A program made the translations under genes and the position numbers. From CAYQOX01 sp964419335 (GTDB lineage: Bacteria > Hinthialibacterota > Hinthialibacteria > Hinthialibacterales > Hinthialibacteraceae), in contig CAYQOX010000021.1 of NCBI GenBank assembly GCA_964419335.1, positions 1 to 64,000 on the forward strand: a stretch of DNA of 64,000 nucleotides, in the 5' to 3' direction. Shown here piece after piece: positions 50,612-59,686 of this stretch (positions within the stretch are counted from its first letter, which is position 1; every line of letters starts with the position of its first letter). The notes beneath the pieces were generated by a model. That model saw only the letters and a program-made list of their open reading frames with translations, ran no database searches and was not told the origin of the DNA.

Positions 50612-52003
50612 CTAAAACGGAACGTCTTGATCCGGGGGAGCAGCATCAAAAAAACGAGTGTACTCACGGGCGAAGAAGATATCCACTTCACCAATAGGTC
50701 CGTTCCGGTGTTTTCCCACGATCAATTTGTAGGAATAGCGAATTTCCCGTCCCGCTTCTAGGTCTTCTTCTTCTCCTTCGAAGGTTTCTTTGATGGGTTC
50801 GCGGTGGAGGAAAACGACCAGGTCGGCATCTTGTTCGATGGCTCCGGATTCGCGCAGATCGGAAAGCCGTGGAGTATGATCATCGCGTTTCTCGATCGCG
50901 CGGGAGAGCTGCGAACAAGCGATGATGGGGATATCCAGATCGCGTGCAAGAATCTTGAGCGAACGTGAAATTTCAGAGACCTCTTGCTGCCGACTTTCAA
51001 CCCGCCCGCCGGAGTTCATTAACTGCAGATAGTCTACAATCAGCATTCCTAGATCTGGCCGTTCTGATTTGAGCCGTCGCGAACGGCTAAACACTTCCGT
51101 GGGTGAGAGATTGGGTGTGTCATCGATATAGAGGGGGATCTCTTGGATATCGTTAGCGGTTTTAAGCAGCCGGCTCGCGTCTTTTTTGGTAAAATAGCCG
51201 GAGCGTAGGTGTTTAAGGTTTACTTTTGCTTGCGAACAGAGAACCCGTTCGGCAATTTGCTCGCTGCTCATTTCCAGCGAAAAAACCCCTACCGACACAC
51301 CTGCGAGGGCGATATTTTCGGCTACGTTAAGAATGAAACTGGTTTTACCTACCGAGGGACGCGCTGCCAGAATAATCAAATCCGAACTTTGGAATCCTGA
51401 GGTTAAACTATCCAAATCACGAAATCCCGTTGCGAGGCCGGTGAGGGAGCCTTCGCGCTCATGAGCCATTTGGACTTTTTCGATTGCCGTCTCTAAAAAG
51501 CGACCCACAGGATTAAAAGAACGTCCACTGCGTTGCTGAGATAAATTAAAGATACGCGATTCTGCAAGAGAGATCATTTCCTCTCCGTTTTCGCCCTTAT
51601 CATACACATCCTTGATGATGGCAGAACATTCACGAATCAATCGACGTCGTAAGGCGTGATCGCGCACAATCGCAATGTGATAATCAATGTTGGCAGTGGT
51701 AATGATGCTCTGCGCTAGTTCAGCGAGATAATAGGCGCCTCCGACGGAGGGTAATTCATTCTTCCGCTCTAAGGCATCTGACAGAGTCATTAGATCAATC
51801 GCTACACTATTGGCAGCCAATGCAACCAGGGTTTGGAAGATTTTTTGATGACTGGGCTGATAAAAATCTTCTTCATTAAGGAGTTCATTCGCGCGGTGTA
51901 AAGCTTCTTCATCACGCATCATGGCGCCCAGCACCCGCTTTTCTGCGTCAAGGTTGTGGGGCATGCTGCGATCTGCCGAGACGAGTGGATTCGTCTTTGC
52001 CAT
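50612..52003 (-). CDS. dnaB: Replicative DNA helicase
   Basis: The 463-residue protein has an N-terminal DnaB domain (PHNLDAEKRVLGAMM), a linker, and a RecA-like C-terminal domain with Walker A ARPSVGKTSF near residue 215, Walker B MLIVDYLQLM and the SEISRSLKILARDL motif. It is the hexameric helicase that unwinds DNA at the fork. No intein is present. The leader on the minus strand contains alternative hairpins. The ATG at 52003 has a GGAAAGGAA ribosome site. Confidence 0.96.
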   Translation of the reverse strand: MAKTNPLVSADRSMPHNLDAEKRVLGAMMRDEEALHRANELLNEEDFYQPSHQKIFQTLVALAANSVAIDLMTLSDALERKNELPSVGGAYYLAELAQSIITTANIDYHIAIVRDHALRRRLIRECSAIIKDVYDKGENGEEMISLAESRIFNLSQQRSGRSFNPVGRFLETAIEKVQMAHEREGSLTGLATGFRDLDSLTSGFQSSDLIILAARPSVGKTSFILNVAENIALAGVSVGVFSLEMSSEQIAERVLCSQAKVNLKHLRSGYFTKKDASRLLKTANDIQEIPLYIDDTPNLSPTEVFSRSRRLKSERPDLGMLIVDYLQLMNSGGRVESRQQEVSEISRSLKILARDLDIPIIACSQLSRAIEKRDDHTPRLSDLRESGAIEQDADLVVFLHREPIKETFEGEEEDLEAGREIRYSYKLIVGKHRNGPIGEVDIFFAREYTRFFDAAPPDQDVPF

Positions 52004-52377
52004 CGTATTCCTTTCCTGAGTGGTCCCTCACCCTACAAAATTGGTGGGCTTTTTTAGTACACCCACAGGCGTGGGTGATTCAATTGCATTGATTGGGCTT
52101 CTTATTGTGAAGTAAATTTAAAAAAGGTCAATGATGCATTGAAATTTATTTTATTTCAGAGTTTTTCTTCGAATTTGTTTGAAGAGATCAATCTTTTTGG
52201 TTTCTTTATACTTATTTTAGCAATGATTGAAGAGAGAGAAATCTTTCATTTTTTACAATATTTAGGTTGGTTTTTGAGGATATTCCATCGATAATCCCTC
52301 AAGTAAAATCCATGTCTCAGTCCTTATTGGTGCTTCATTTGGAGTGAATGAAATGTAATCCCTTGTTTTTATTACGC
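52004..52377. other. Gap between dnaB and moaB with possible dnaB leader structure
   Basis: No coding ORF is credible here. On the minus strand the dnaB leader contains CACCCAC (52071-52077 read in reverse) pairing with GTGGGTG (52060-52066), a 7-bp hairpin with a 4-base loop. The second arm could instead pair with a GCCCACC at 52043-52049. The remainder, 52081-52377, is AT-rich. A weak inverted repeat with a bulged base (about 52273-52301) might end the moaB transcript. Confidence 0.4.
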
Positions 52378-52887
52378 TTACTCTGATGCCTTGGGAGAAC
52401 AGTCGACTTGCTCTTGTTTTAGCACCTTCACCGCATGTATCATTGACTTCATGACCCATGAGAGACATTCCACCGCACCTTTGGGGCTTCCAGGAAGGTT
52501 GAGAACAAAAGTGTTGTGAATGGTTCCTGCGGTAGCCCGCGATAAGATGCCGTAAGGGGTGACTTCCATAGAACGACGCCGCATTTCCTCTCCAAATCCA
52601 GGCATTTCTTTTTCTAGTAACTCTTGAGTCACATCGACGGTAATGTCTCGGGGTGCGATCCCCGTCCCGCCGGAGGTGAGAATGATATCAATCGCGGGAT
52701 TTTGGGCCAAGCGCAGTAATGTTTCCCGTACAATCGTTTTCTCATCGGGTAAGACATTCACATTCGCACATTCTCCCCCTTTTTCATGAATGATTTCTTG
52801 TAATCGGGGGCCGGTTTGATCGGGACGAGAGCCATCAGCAGCACGATCGCTGATGATGATAACAGCGATTCGATAACCATTGAGCAT
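52378..52887 (-). CDS. MoaB/Mog-family molybdopterin adenylyltransferase-like protein
   Basis: The 169-residue protein of the MoCF biosynthesis fold has IIISDRAADG near the start, the signature TSGGTGIAPRDIT with GTG loop and following acidic residue, and NLPGSPKGAVECL near the end. Family members bind molybdopterin and adenylate it before metal insertion. ATG 52887 is chosen because AAAGG lies at proper distance; an ATG at 52935 is in frame but lacks a good site. It is the only molybdenum cofactor gene outside the 16522-20683 cluster, which supports use of molybdenum or tungsten enzymes by this organism. Confidence 0.88.
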   Translation of the reverse strand: MLNGYRIAVIIISDRAADGSRPDQTGPRLQEIIHEKGGECANVNVLPDEKTIVRETLLRLAQNPAIDIILTSGGTGIAPRDITVDVTQELLEKEMPGFGEEMRRRSMEVTPYGILSRATAGTIHNTFVLNLPGSPKGAVECLSWVMKSMIHAVKVLKQEQVDCSPKASE

Positions 52888-53180
52888 GAAGTTCATCCTT
52901 TCAGCGAAACTTTTTATCGATTCATTCGTAAACAAAAGAAAGAGGTAAAGTTCTAACTTGTGTTTTGTGAGTACCTGAGTAGGTCTTCCGAAAAGAACAT
53001 GTGACCTTTACCCTTGATGGAAAATCACAGCGTATTTTTTAGGTGGAACGTTTTTAAATTTCGGTTACAGATAACTATATGAAAAGTCCACCAAACGTTG
53101 TTCTTTTCTTAGGAGTATAATACCATTCGTTATAGTTGAGAGATTATAAAAACCGCTTGGGGCGGAGGAAAAAAGAATCT

Positions 53181-54005
53181 ATGAATTTTTTTACAAAACA
53201 ATCCGCATGCGTTATGTTCATTTTTCTCCTGTTGTTCCTTGGTTGGGGTTCGTTCTGCTTTGGACAACCGAACAATGCTACGGGAACTGTTGATTCAGCT
53301 ACTGGAACCCCATCGATTACCTCTTTAGGGAATGAACAAGGCATGACGCTTTATGATTTATTGCTAGCGGGAGGCTGGGTGATGTACATCCTCGCAGGTT
53401 TATCGGTTCTCTCGTTGGCGTTGGTTATCTATTACTTTTTTACTCTGACCGAACGACGATTGGTTCCAAACGAATTGGTCATGCAGATTCGTCATTATAT
53501 GCGCGATAAACGCTATGAAGATATCGCCCGCTTATGCCGCCGATCCCGGGGATTGTTTAGCAAAGTGATCCTGGCTGGGATTAGCCGCGGCACGACCGAT
53601 CCCAGCGCTGTCGGTTCCACGATGGAAGCCGTAGGACGCCGGGAGGCTGAAGGCCTAATGCGCAAAGTTCGTTATCTTTCCGATATCGCTACCATCGCTC
53701 CCATGCTGGGGTTGCTGGGGACGGTGTTAGGAATGATCAATGCTTTTAACTTTATTGCTTTCGACATAAGTGCCGTGAAACCCGTGGCTTTAGCGAGTGC
53801 CGTGGCGCAGGCTTTGGTTACCACGGCGGCGGGTTTAATCGTGGCGATTCCAACTATGGGTTTTTTCTTTTACTTCCGAGGAAAGGTTCAGTCTTTGGTT
53901 GGTCGGGTCGAAGAGGTGGCGGTTGAGTTTGCAGAAATATTCAATGCTCCCGATCGCCCAAAACGAAAACCCGCGAGTAAGAAGACGAATAAAGGGGAAT
54001 CATGA
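53181..54005 (+). CDS. MotA/TolQ/ExbB-type proton channel protein with signal peptide
   Basis: The 274-residue protein starts with a cleavable-looking signal (about 1-29), a short Ser/Thr-rich periplasmic piece, then three membrane helices near 63-85, 175-200 and 210-235. The TolQ/ExbB core contains APMLGLLGTVLGMINAF and ALVTTAAGLIVAIPTM. ATG 53181 follows GGAGG; an upstream GTG/ATG frame at 53136 lacks it. It overlaps the ExbD gene by 4 bases. A TATAAT at 53116-53121 is a possible -10 box. It is part of a proton-powered envelope machine. Confidence 0.9.
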   Translation: MNFFTKQSACVMFIFLLLFLGWGSFCFGQPNNATGTVDSATGTPSITSLGNEQGMTLYDLLLAGGWVMYILAGLSVLSLALVIYYFFTLTERRLVPNELVMQIRHYMRDKRYEDIARLCRRSRGLFSKVILAGISRGTTDPSAVGSTMEAVGRREAEGLMRKVRYLSDIATIAPMLGLLGTVLGMINAFNFIAFDISAVKPVALASAVAQALVTTAAGLIVAIPTMGFFFYFRGKVQSLVGRVEEVAVEFAEIFNAPDRPKRKPASKKTNKGES

Positions 54006-54433
54006 AATTTTTAACCCAAAACGCGGATGAAGAACCCATCATGCCCATGGCACCGATGATCGATATCATATTTCTTCTGTTGATCTTCTTCATCACGACT
54101 TCTGTTTTTGCGCGCCTTGAGAACGAACTATCAATCACCGTACCTACGGCAGAATCGGCTACGACGCCGAAACGCACGATGGGTGAAATGATTGTCAATT
54201 TACGTAGAGATGGCACCATTATTGTTAATCAAAAAGAAGTGACATTACAACAATTAGAAACGTTACTGGAACGGATTGCCGAGAATTTCCCAGATCAATC
54301 CATCATCATTCGGGGTGACCGGCAATCCCATCTGGAAGATTCTATCCGGGTGCTTGATGCCTGCGCTAACGCCGGTGTATGGAACGTGAACATCGCCGCA
54401 CTTCCACCGGAAGATGCGGAGGCTTCGCCTTAA
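54002..54433 (+). CDS. ExbD/TolR-family protein
   Basis: The 143-residue protein has one N-terminal membrane helix with the catalytic Asp in PMIDIIFLLLIFFITTSVF, followed by a periplasmic domain ending in IIIRGDRQSHLEDSIRVLDAC, as in ExbD/TolR. It partners with the ExbB-like protein to convert proton flow into mechanical work. It overlaps its upstream neighbour and is followed 17 bases later by a large TPR gene. Confidence 0.92.
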   Translation: MKFLTQNADEEPIMPMAPMIDIIFLLLIFFITTSVFARLENELSITVPTAESATTPKRTMGEMIVNLRRDGTIIVNQKEVTLQQLETLLERIAENFPDQSIIIRGDRQSHLEDSIRVLDACANAGVWNVNIAALPPEDAEASP

Positions 54434-54450
54434 ATGTTTGAGGTTGGAAT

Positions 54451-56892
54451 ATGCGAGCTATAATTCCCTATGTTTATAAGATATTCTCCCTTTTCTTATT
54501 GTTCCTTCTCTGTGTGGGGGATACGAGTGGGCAAGAGTCCGAGGTCCCCAAGGAGCAACAAGAGGCTATCGATTTTGCGAATGGTCTCTATCAACGCGAA
54601 ATGTATGAAAATGCAGCGCGGCAATATGAAAATTTTTTAGAAGACTTTCCCGAAAGTCCTCTACGTCCCACGGCGCTATTTCGCCGGGCTGAATCTCTCT
54701 ATCAACACGCATTGCAAGTGGATCAAAGTGATGAGGTTCAATCGAAGGTGTTTCTTGTAGAATCACGCAGCATTTTTGAACAATTCATAGAAGAAAATCC
54801 CGATCGTTCTCGCTTATACGAAGCTTTGCTTCGTTTGGGTGAAGTTTCTTATAAAGTGGGAGACCCGAAGAAAGCTTTAGATGCTCTCAACCAAGTGATT
54901 CGTGAGACCAAAGATTCAAGTCTGATGGAAGCGGCCTTGTTTTATGCCGCTCGGAGTCATGAAAGATATAAAGAATTGGAGAAAGCGGAAGCGCGCTATC
55001 GTCAACTACGTTCTACTTTTCCTAAAGGTAAATACACTGGAATTTCTACTTATTTACTCGCCGAAGTGCTTGAAAATCAAGGCCATCCCGATGACGCGGT
55101 GGAGTTGTTAAAGGAATTGTGGCACGACTCAGAGAAATTTGAACTTCCAGATGATTCCACCCTTGTCGAAGACGCGAAATTACGCGCAGCTCAGATTCTC
55201 TATCAAACGGATCGTTTTGAGGAAGCGGCACAAGCTTATGAAGCCTATATCAAAAACAATCCCGAGGCAGAGAATGTGGCAAAAGCAAAATACGGTGCTG
55301 CCTGGTCCCAATACCGCCAAAAAAATTATGCCCGAGCCTTAGAAATCGCCGATTCTCTTCAGCGCCAATCTTTACCAGCTGAACTTTCTGCGGGGATTCT
55401 TTTTCTCCGCGGGACCTGTTCTTACCAGCAGAAGATTTATGACGATGCCATTATTTACTTCCGTGAAGTGATTGCCGATCCCAACGCGGGTGATTACCGC
55501 GAGCGAGCCTGGTATCAATTATGCTGGTCCTATTATCTTTCTGACATGTATGAGGATACCCTGCGTGAATGCAAGCGTTTATTGCAACATGGAGGCAGCC
55601 CCAGTGTGATTAGCAATGTCCATTTTCTTATGGGGCAGTGCTATGCGCAAAACAAAGAATATGATAACGCGGTAGAATCACTACGATTGTCGTTATCGGT
55701 GCAACCGGATGGAGAATATGCCTCCGAAGCACTCTATTTGATCGGCGATCTACTTTATCGTGACGAAAAATATTCCGAAGCGGCTGAAACTTTTGAAAAC
55801 TATTATGAATCTTATCCCAATCACCCACGGGCTCAGGATGCTTTGGTATGGGCGTGTAATGCGTTGTTCTCCGCGAAAAATTATGAGAAGGCTATCCAGT
55901 CCGTCGAGCGCTTGCTGGAAGCGTTTCCTGATGTAGAAGAACGTCAGGAATTCCTTTATCGCACGGCTTTGGCTCACTATCAATTAAAGAATTATGAAGA
56001 GTCATTACAAACCTTCGAGCGCTTACTCACCTCCACAGAACCAGATAAGCGTAAAGCCGATGCGCTTTATTGGCAGGGGTATATTTTCGAATTACAAAAT
56101 AACCGCGAAGAGGCCACGAAGAAATATGCGCGTTTGCTGGATGAGTATCCCTCATCCCAACATCACGATGAAGCCCTGTTGCGCAAAGCCTTGTGTGAGT
56201 ACCAACAAGAAAAGCATGAGCAGGCCTATGCTGGCTTTGTGAAGGTATTGGACACCGAGCGGGGCAATCAAATCCCGGCGGAAGTGATCTTTTGGATGAT
56301 TCTTCATGCCGATGAACAAGGGAAACATGAAGAAGCATTAACTATCGCACAACGTGTTCATGAGGTTTATGACAAAGAGGAGATTCAAGAACGTGCCCGG
56401 ATCGCCATCGGCAACCAATTGGTGGCGCTGGAAGAGTGGGAGGAAGTGCAAAACAACGCAGAAACTTTTTTAGAACACTATCCCGAGAGTTTATTTAAAC
56501 CGGAGATTTATTGGACCAAGGCGAAGGCGCTGGAGGGGTTGGAAAAACCAAAAGAAGCGTTGGCATGGTATAATAATAGTTTAGAAGAACTCAATAAACT
56601 CGGAAATCCTGACCCTACTTTTGCTGCGTCTCTCTACTTGGATCGAGGAAAATTATTAAGCCGGTTGGATCAGCCCAAAGAAGCGCTAGATTCTTTACTC
56701 CGCGTGGCCATCATTTACGATCATGAAGAATATACTCCAGAAGCTCTATACTACGCAATTCAAACTCACTTGAGTTTGAATGAAGTGGATTCGGCACGAA
56801 AACTGTATAATGAGTTACAAACGAATTATGAAAAGTCGACGTGGCGTGAAAAGGCGCTTAAAGAATTTGGGAATCGCTTTTCAGAAGAGTAA
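54451..56892 (+). CDS. Large exported TPR protein of the ExbBD cluster
   Basis: The 813-residue protein has a signal peptide (about 1-28) and around 18 tetratricopeptide-type repeats, many of the YbgF/BamD type (ALFRRAESLYQHA, YQLCWSYYLSDMYEDTL, ALYLIGDLLYRDEKYSEAAETFENYYESYP). These proteins usually act as scaffolds in the periplasm. It lies between ExbD and the VWA protein with gaps of 17 and 2 bases, so the four genes form an operon. No enzyme domain is seen. Confidence 0.85.
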   Translation: MRAIIPYVYKIFSLFLLFLLCVGDTSGQESEVPKEQQEAIDFANGLYQREMYENAARQYENFLEDFPESPLRPTALFRRAESLYQHALQVDQSDEVQSKVFLVESRSIFEQFIEENPDRSRLYEALLRLGEVSYKVGDPKKALDALNQVIRETKDSSLMEAALFYAARSHERYKELEKAEARYRQLRSTFPKGKYTGISTYLLAEVLENQGHPDDAVELLKELWHDSEKFELPDDSTLVEDAKLRAAQILYQTDRFEEAAQAYEAYIKNNPEAENVAKAKYGAAWSQYRQKNYARALEIADSLQRQSLPAELSAGILFLRGTCSYQQKIYDDAIIYFREVIADPNAGDYRERAWYQLCWSYYLSDMYEDTLRECKRLLQHGGSPSVISNVHFLMGQCYAQNKEYDNAVESLRLSLSVQPDGEYASEALYLIGDLLYRDEKYSEAAETFENYYESYPNHPRAQDALVWACNALFSAKNYEKAIQSVERLLEAFPDVEERQEFLYRTALAHYQLKNYEESLQTFERLLTSTEPDKRKADALYWQGYIFELQNNREEATKKYARLLDEYPSSQHHDEALLRKALCEYQQEKHEQAYAGFVKVLDTERGNQIPAEVIFWMILHADEQGKHEEALTIAQRVHEVYDKEEIQERARIAIGNQLVALEEWEEVQNNAETFLEHYPESLFKPEIYWTKAKALEGLEKPKEALAWYNNSLEELNKLGNPDPTFAASLYLDRGKLLSRLDQPKEALDSLLRVAIIYDHEEYTPEALYYAIQTHLSLNEVDSARKLYNELQTNYEKSTWREKALKEFGNRFSEE

Positions 56893-56894
56893 CA

Positions 56895-58718
56895 ATGAAA
56901 CATTATTCACAGGTTTATAATCAACCTTCCTTTATGTCTGCACGATCGAAGAATAAGAGCGATATTTTTTTCATCACAGCGATCTTTTTCTCTTTGATGT
57001 TTCATGCTCTTTTTTTGTATGTTTCCACGGAATGGCAGGTTTCGGATGCTCGTAATGTAGAACAAAATGTGGAAAAAATGTTTCGGGTTGAGTTACGTCA
57101 ATTAGAATCAACCAACTTTGTTTCTCGCCCCACCCATCAAGAACTCCAGATGGAGCGGGAAAGAATCTTACAGGAAGATATGGCAGAAATGATGGAGTTG
57201 GAAGAGCGTTCTGTGGAAGATCAGTTGGCTTCTCTTTCTCCCGACTTTAATGAAAATCAAATACCGGTATTTGAAGAGGACTTGGAAGATGATCTTTTTC
57301 TGGATGATCAGCCCGCCCGCCAATTGATTCAATCCGATGTAAGTCAACGAAACGTAGACATGTTTGAGAACACCTTAGGGAAAGAATCTGTTTCTGACCA
57401 GGTTGAACAAAAGCGAGTTACCTTATCAGGCCGAGGAGCGGGCTCAGGAAACCGGATTCTCTCTGATCTTCCTGAACCGGAATATGATGCGGAACCGACG
57501 ACTTCGACGACCTTGAGCATGGTTGTGCGGAGCGATCTGGCTCCCCCAGCGCCGGAAATGGATGTTTCAGAACCCCCGATCGAGCTACCTCCTGTACGTG
57601 AAATTCTTCCCTCGCCTGAGCTTCTGGATGATACAGGAGAAGCAGCAGAATTGCAGCGGGAAAAAGAAGAGAGAGAAGAAATTAAGAGACGCTATATTCA
57701 ATTGGATGATATCGTTGATGTACGTCTCTATACCTATCATGATGAAGATGGTCAAGGATACTTTAAAATACGGATTCGACCCTTCCAGACCGATGAGCGC
57801 TTAAAGGTTTTACCAAAGGATGTTGTTTTTGTCCTAGATGCATCAAGAAGCATGGGCAATTGGCGCTTGAATACAATCAAAGATGAGATTGAAGAACTTT
57901 TGCAGCAGTTACGACCTGAAGATCGTTTTAACATTTTTGGTTTTAAGGAATCAATCAAACGTTACACCCGGACTTTGGTAGATGCGACGGAAACCAATGT
58001 CGAAAAAGCGACTTACTTCCTGAAACGATTAGAATCCTCCGGTCGAACAGATCTTTATTCTTCTCTCCAGCCTATCGTTCAATTAGGGACAGAACGGGCG
58101 CGCCCCCTGATTATGCTGCTTTTTAGCGATGGACGTCCTACGGTGGGAGTAAAAAATAGCCGCAACATCATCAACGATTTGACGCGATTTCGAGGGGAAA
58201 GTTCTTCCATCTTTTGCATTGGCACCGGGTCAAAATTGAACCGCTATCTCTTGGATATGCTCGCTTACCGTAACCGTGGACTGGTGGCTTTCGAGCGGGA
58301 TCGCAGCAAACTTCCAGGGGTGATTCAGTCGGTCTACGGTTATATCGAAGATCCAGTGTTGCTGAAAGTGAAAGCTGATTTTGATCAAGTGGATCAAGAA
58401 GAAGTCTATCCCAAAATTCTTCCTGATTTGTTCTTGAGAGGAGAACTCAAGATTTGGGGTCTCTTAGACGAGGAAGAAACGATTACTTTGCGTCTACTGG
58501 GCGAGGCCTATGACGAGCAAAAGGAAATCATTGTAGAACTTGCTGTTCCTTCGGAAGATAACGGGACGGTGGAAATCGCACGTGATTGGGCTTTCCACAA
58601 AATTTATTATCTCGTAGGTCAGATGGTTCAACATGGAGAACAACCTCATTTATTTCGTCAAATCGAAGAACTAAGCGAAAAATATGATGTGATCACCCCT
58701 TACACCAATCCTTCTTGA
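56895..58718 (+). CDS. Membrane-anchored VWA-domain protein linked to ExbBD
   Basis: The 607-residue protein has one N-terminal membrane helix (about 27-48), like TonB or TolA. An acidic linker region rich in Glu and Pro (60-275) leads to a von Willebrand A domain (about 308-480). The MIDAS site is intact: D315-x-S317-x-S319 in VLDASRSMGN, then RTDLYSS and LFSDGRPT. The last 130 residues form a further beta domain. It directly follows the TPR gene. The protein takes the place where TonB or TolA would be expected, so ExbBD may drive this VWA protein. Confidence 0.82.
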   Translation: MKHYSQVYNQPSFMSARSKNKSDIFFITAIFFSLMFHALFLYVSTEWQVSDARNVEQNVEKMFRVELRQLESTNFVSRPTHQELQMERERILQEDMAEMMELEERSVEDQLASLSPDFNENQIPVFEEDLEDDLFLDDQPARQLIQSDVSQRNVDMFENTLGKESVSDQVEQKRVTLSGRGAGSGNRILSDLPEPEYDAEPTTSTTLSMVVRSDLAPPAPEMDVSEPPIELPPVREILPSPELLDDTGEAAELQREKEEREEIKRRYIQLDDIVDVRLYTYHDEDGQGYFKIRIRPFQTDERLKVLPKDVVFVLDASRSMGNWRLNTIKDEIEELLQQLRPEDRFNIFGFKESIKRYTRTLVDATETNVEKATYFLKRLESSGRTDLYSSLQPIVQLGTERARPLIMLLFSDGRPTVGVKNSRNIINDLTRFRGESSSIFCIGTGSKLNRYLLDMLAYRNRGLVAFERDRSKLPGVIQSVYGYIEDPVLLKVKADFDQVDQEEVYPKILPDLFLRGELKIWGLLDEEETITLRLLGEAYDEQKEIIVELAVPSEDNGTVEIARDWAFHKIYYLVGQMVQHGEQPHLFRQIEELSEKYDVITPYTNPS

Positions 58719-58815
58719 TTTTTGTTCGAGTATTTATTTCATCTTCGATGCGATTCCTTCTATATTCTTTCCCATAAAATTTTACAAATCATCGACAAAA
58801 ACCACTTTGAACCTC

Positions 58816-58845
58816 TTGACCTTTGCGCGAAAATATAGGTAGATA
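58816..58845 (+). promoter_or_regulatory. Possible promoter for the pseudopilin gene
   Basis: TTGACC at 58816-58821 and TAGATA at 58840-58845 are 18 bases apart. Only the first box is close to consensus. A leader of about 100 bases would follow. Confidence 0.3.
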
Positions 58846-58893
58846 TATTGTTGTTAAAATCGATAGATTGCATAATTAGAGGTGCAGTAAATT

Positions 58894-58951
58894 ATGGATT
58901 AATAAACATAATCCATGAACCTAAAATAAGGTGGGGAGGTATAAACATAAT
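58894..58951 (+). promoter_or_regulatory. Leader hairpin and repeated motif at a start codon
   Basis: A perfect 8-bp hairpin (58894-58901 with 58909-58916, 7-base loop) lies 16 bases before the ribosome site GGGGAGGT. The 11-base motif ATAAACATAAT occurs in the loop and 3' arm (58902-58912) and again at 58941-58951, where its end overlaps the ATG of the pseudopilin. This arrangement suggests a protein- or RNA-binding translational control site. Confidence 0.4.
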
Positions 58952-59624
58952 GAGACGTTCCGGTTTTACACTCATTGAGTTGCTCATTGTTGTTGCGATT
59001 ATTGGTATTTTAGCCGCGATTGCTGTTCCCAATTTTCTGAATGCTCAAATTCGAGCCAAGGTGTCCCGTTCTTATGCGGATATGCGCAATACTCTTACAG
59101 CAATTGAGCAATTACGCTTGGATAAAGGGGTTTTATTGGTTGACTTTTGGGATGATGACACCACCTGGGGACGAGATAGAATCAATGATGTTTTTAATGG
59201 AGTCGGGGGACGGCCGGAAGCATCCCGACGTCAAGTTGATGTCTTGGCACCCATCACCAGTCCTGTATCCTATATGTCTTCGATCCCCAAAGATCCTTTT
59301 GTTCCCAATCATCTCCAAGAAACCAGCGGGGGCCATTCTGAGCGATTTGGTTTAGCGGGAAATGATGTGTACTATTACGCCGATAATGACCCCGCGAATT
59401 CCGGAGGAGATTATGGAGGTACAAATTATGAACCACCTCTGAAACCTGGAGATTACATTCTCATGGCGTTTGGACCCGCGGCAGAGCAGATGTACGGTGG
59501 ATCGAATGGGATCCGTTATGGTGTTCCCTATGACCCCTCGAATGGAACCAGCAGCATCGGCGACATTATGATGCGCTCGGGGGGCGGGATTGTCAAAGTG
59601 AACCCCGCCGGAGGACGTAACTAG
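58950..59624 (+). CDS. GspG-like orphan pseudopilin
   Basis: The 224-residue protein starts MRRSG then FTLIELLIVVAIIG and VPNFLNAQIRAKVSR, a type III signal processed before the Phe. The globular head contains a Gly/Asn-rich end with FGPAAEQ and YDPSNGTSSIGDIM, the motif shared with the other two in this window. ATG 58950 is fixed by GGGGAGGT at 58933-58940; the in-frame TTG-type start at 58848 lies in the leader. It forms a single-gene unit with a terminator right after. Confidence 0.87.
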   Translation: MRRSGFTLIELLIVVAIIGILAAIAVPNFLNAQIRAKVSRSYADMRNTLTAIEQLRLDKGVLLVDFWDDDTTWGRDRINDVFNGVGGRPEASRRQVDVLAPITSPVSYMSSIPKDPFVPNHLQETSGGHSERFGLAGNDVYYYADNDPANSGGDYGGTNYEPPLKPGDYILMAFGPAAEQMYGGSNGIRYGVPYDPSNGTSSIGDIMMRSGGGIVKVNPAGGRN

Positions 59625-59651
59625 TTCGTAATTAGACACTGAAGATAATGG

Positions 59652-59686
59652 GGGGTGCGAGCGTCGTACCCCTTTATATTTTTTGC
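59652..59686 (+). terminator. Intrinsic terminator after the third pseudopilin
   Basis: A 9-bp stem (59652-59660 with 59664-59672, one G-U) has a 3-base loop and is followed by TTTATATTTTTT. It overlaps the end of the convergent methyltransferase gene. Confidence 0.8.

Noticed and set aside
53042..53100. Pseudoknot from GGTGGA/TCCACC and AACGTTT/AAACGTT before the ExbB gene
   Set aside because: The order would need connecting loops of zero length, which is sterically unlikely; AACGTT is self-complementary, so the second pairing is just two copies of a short palindrome.
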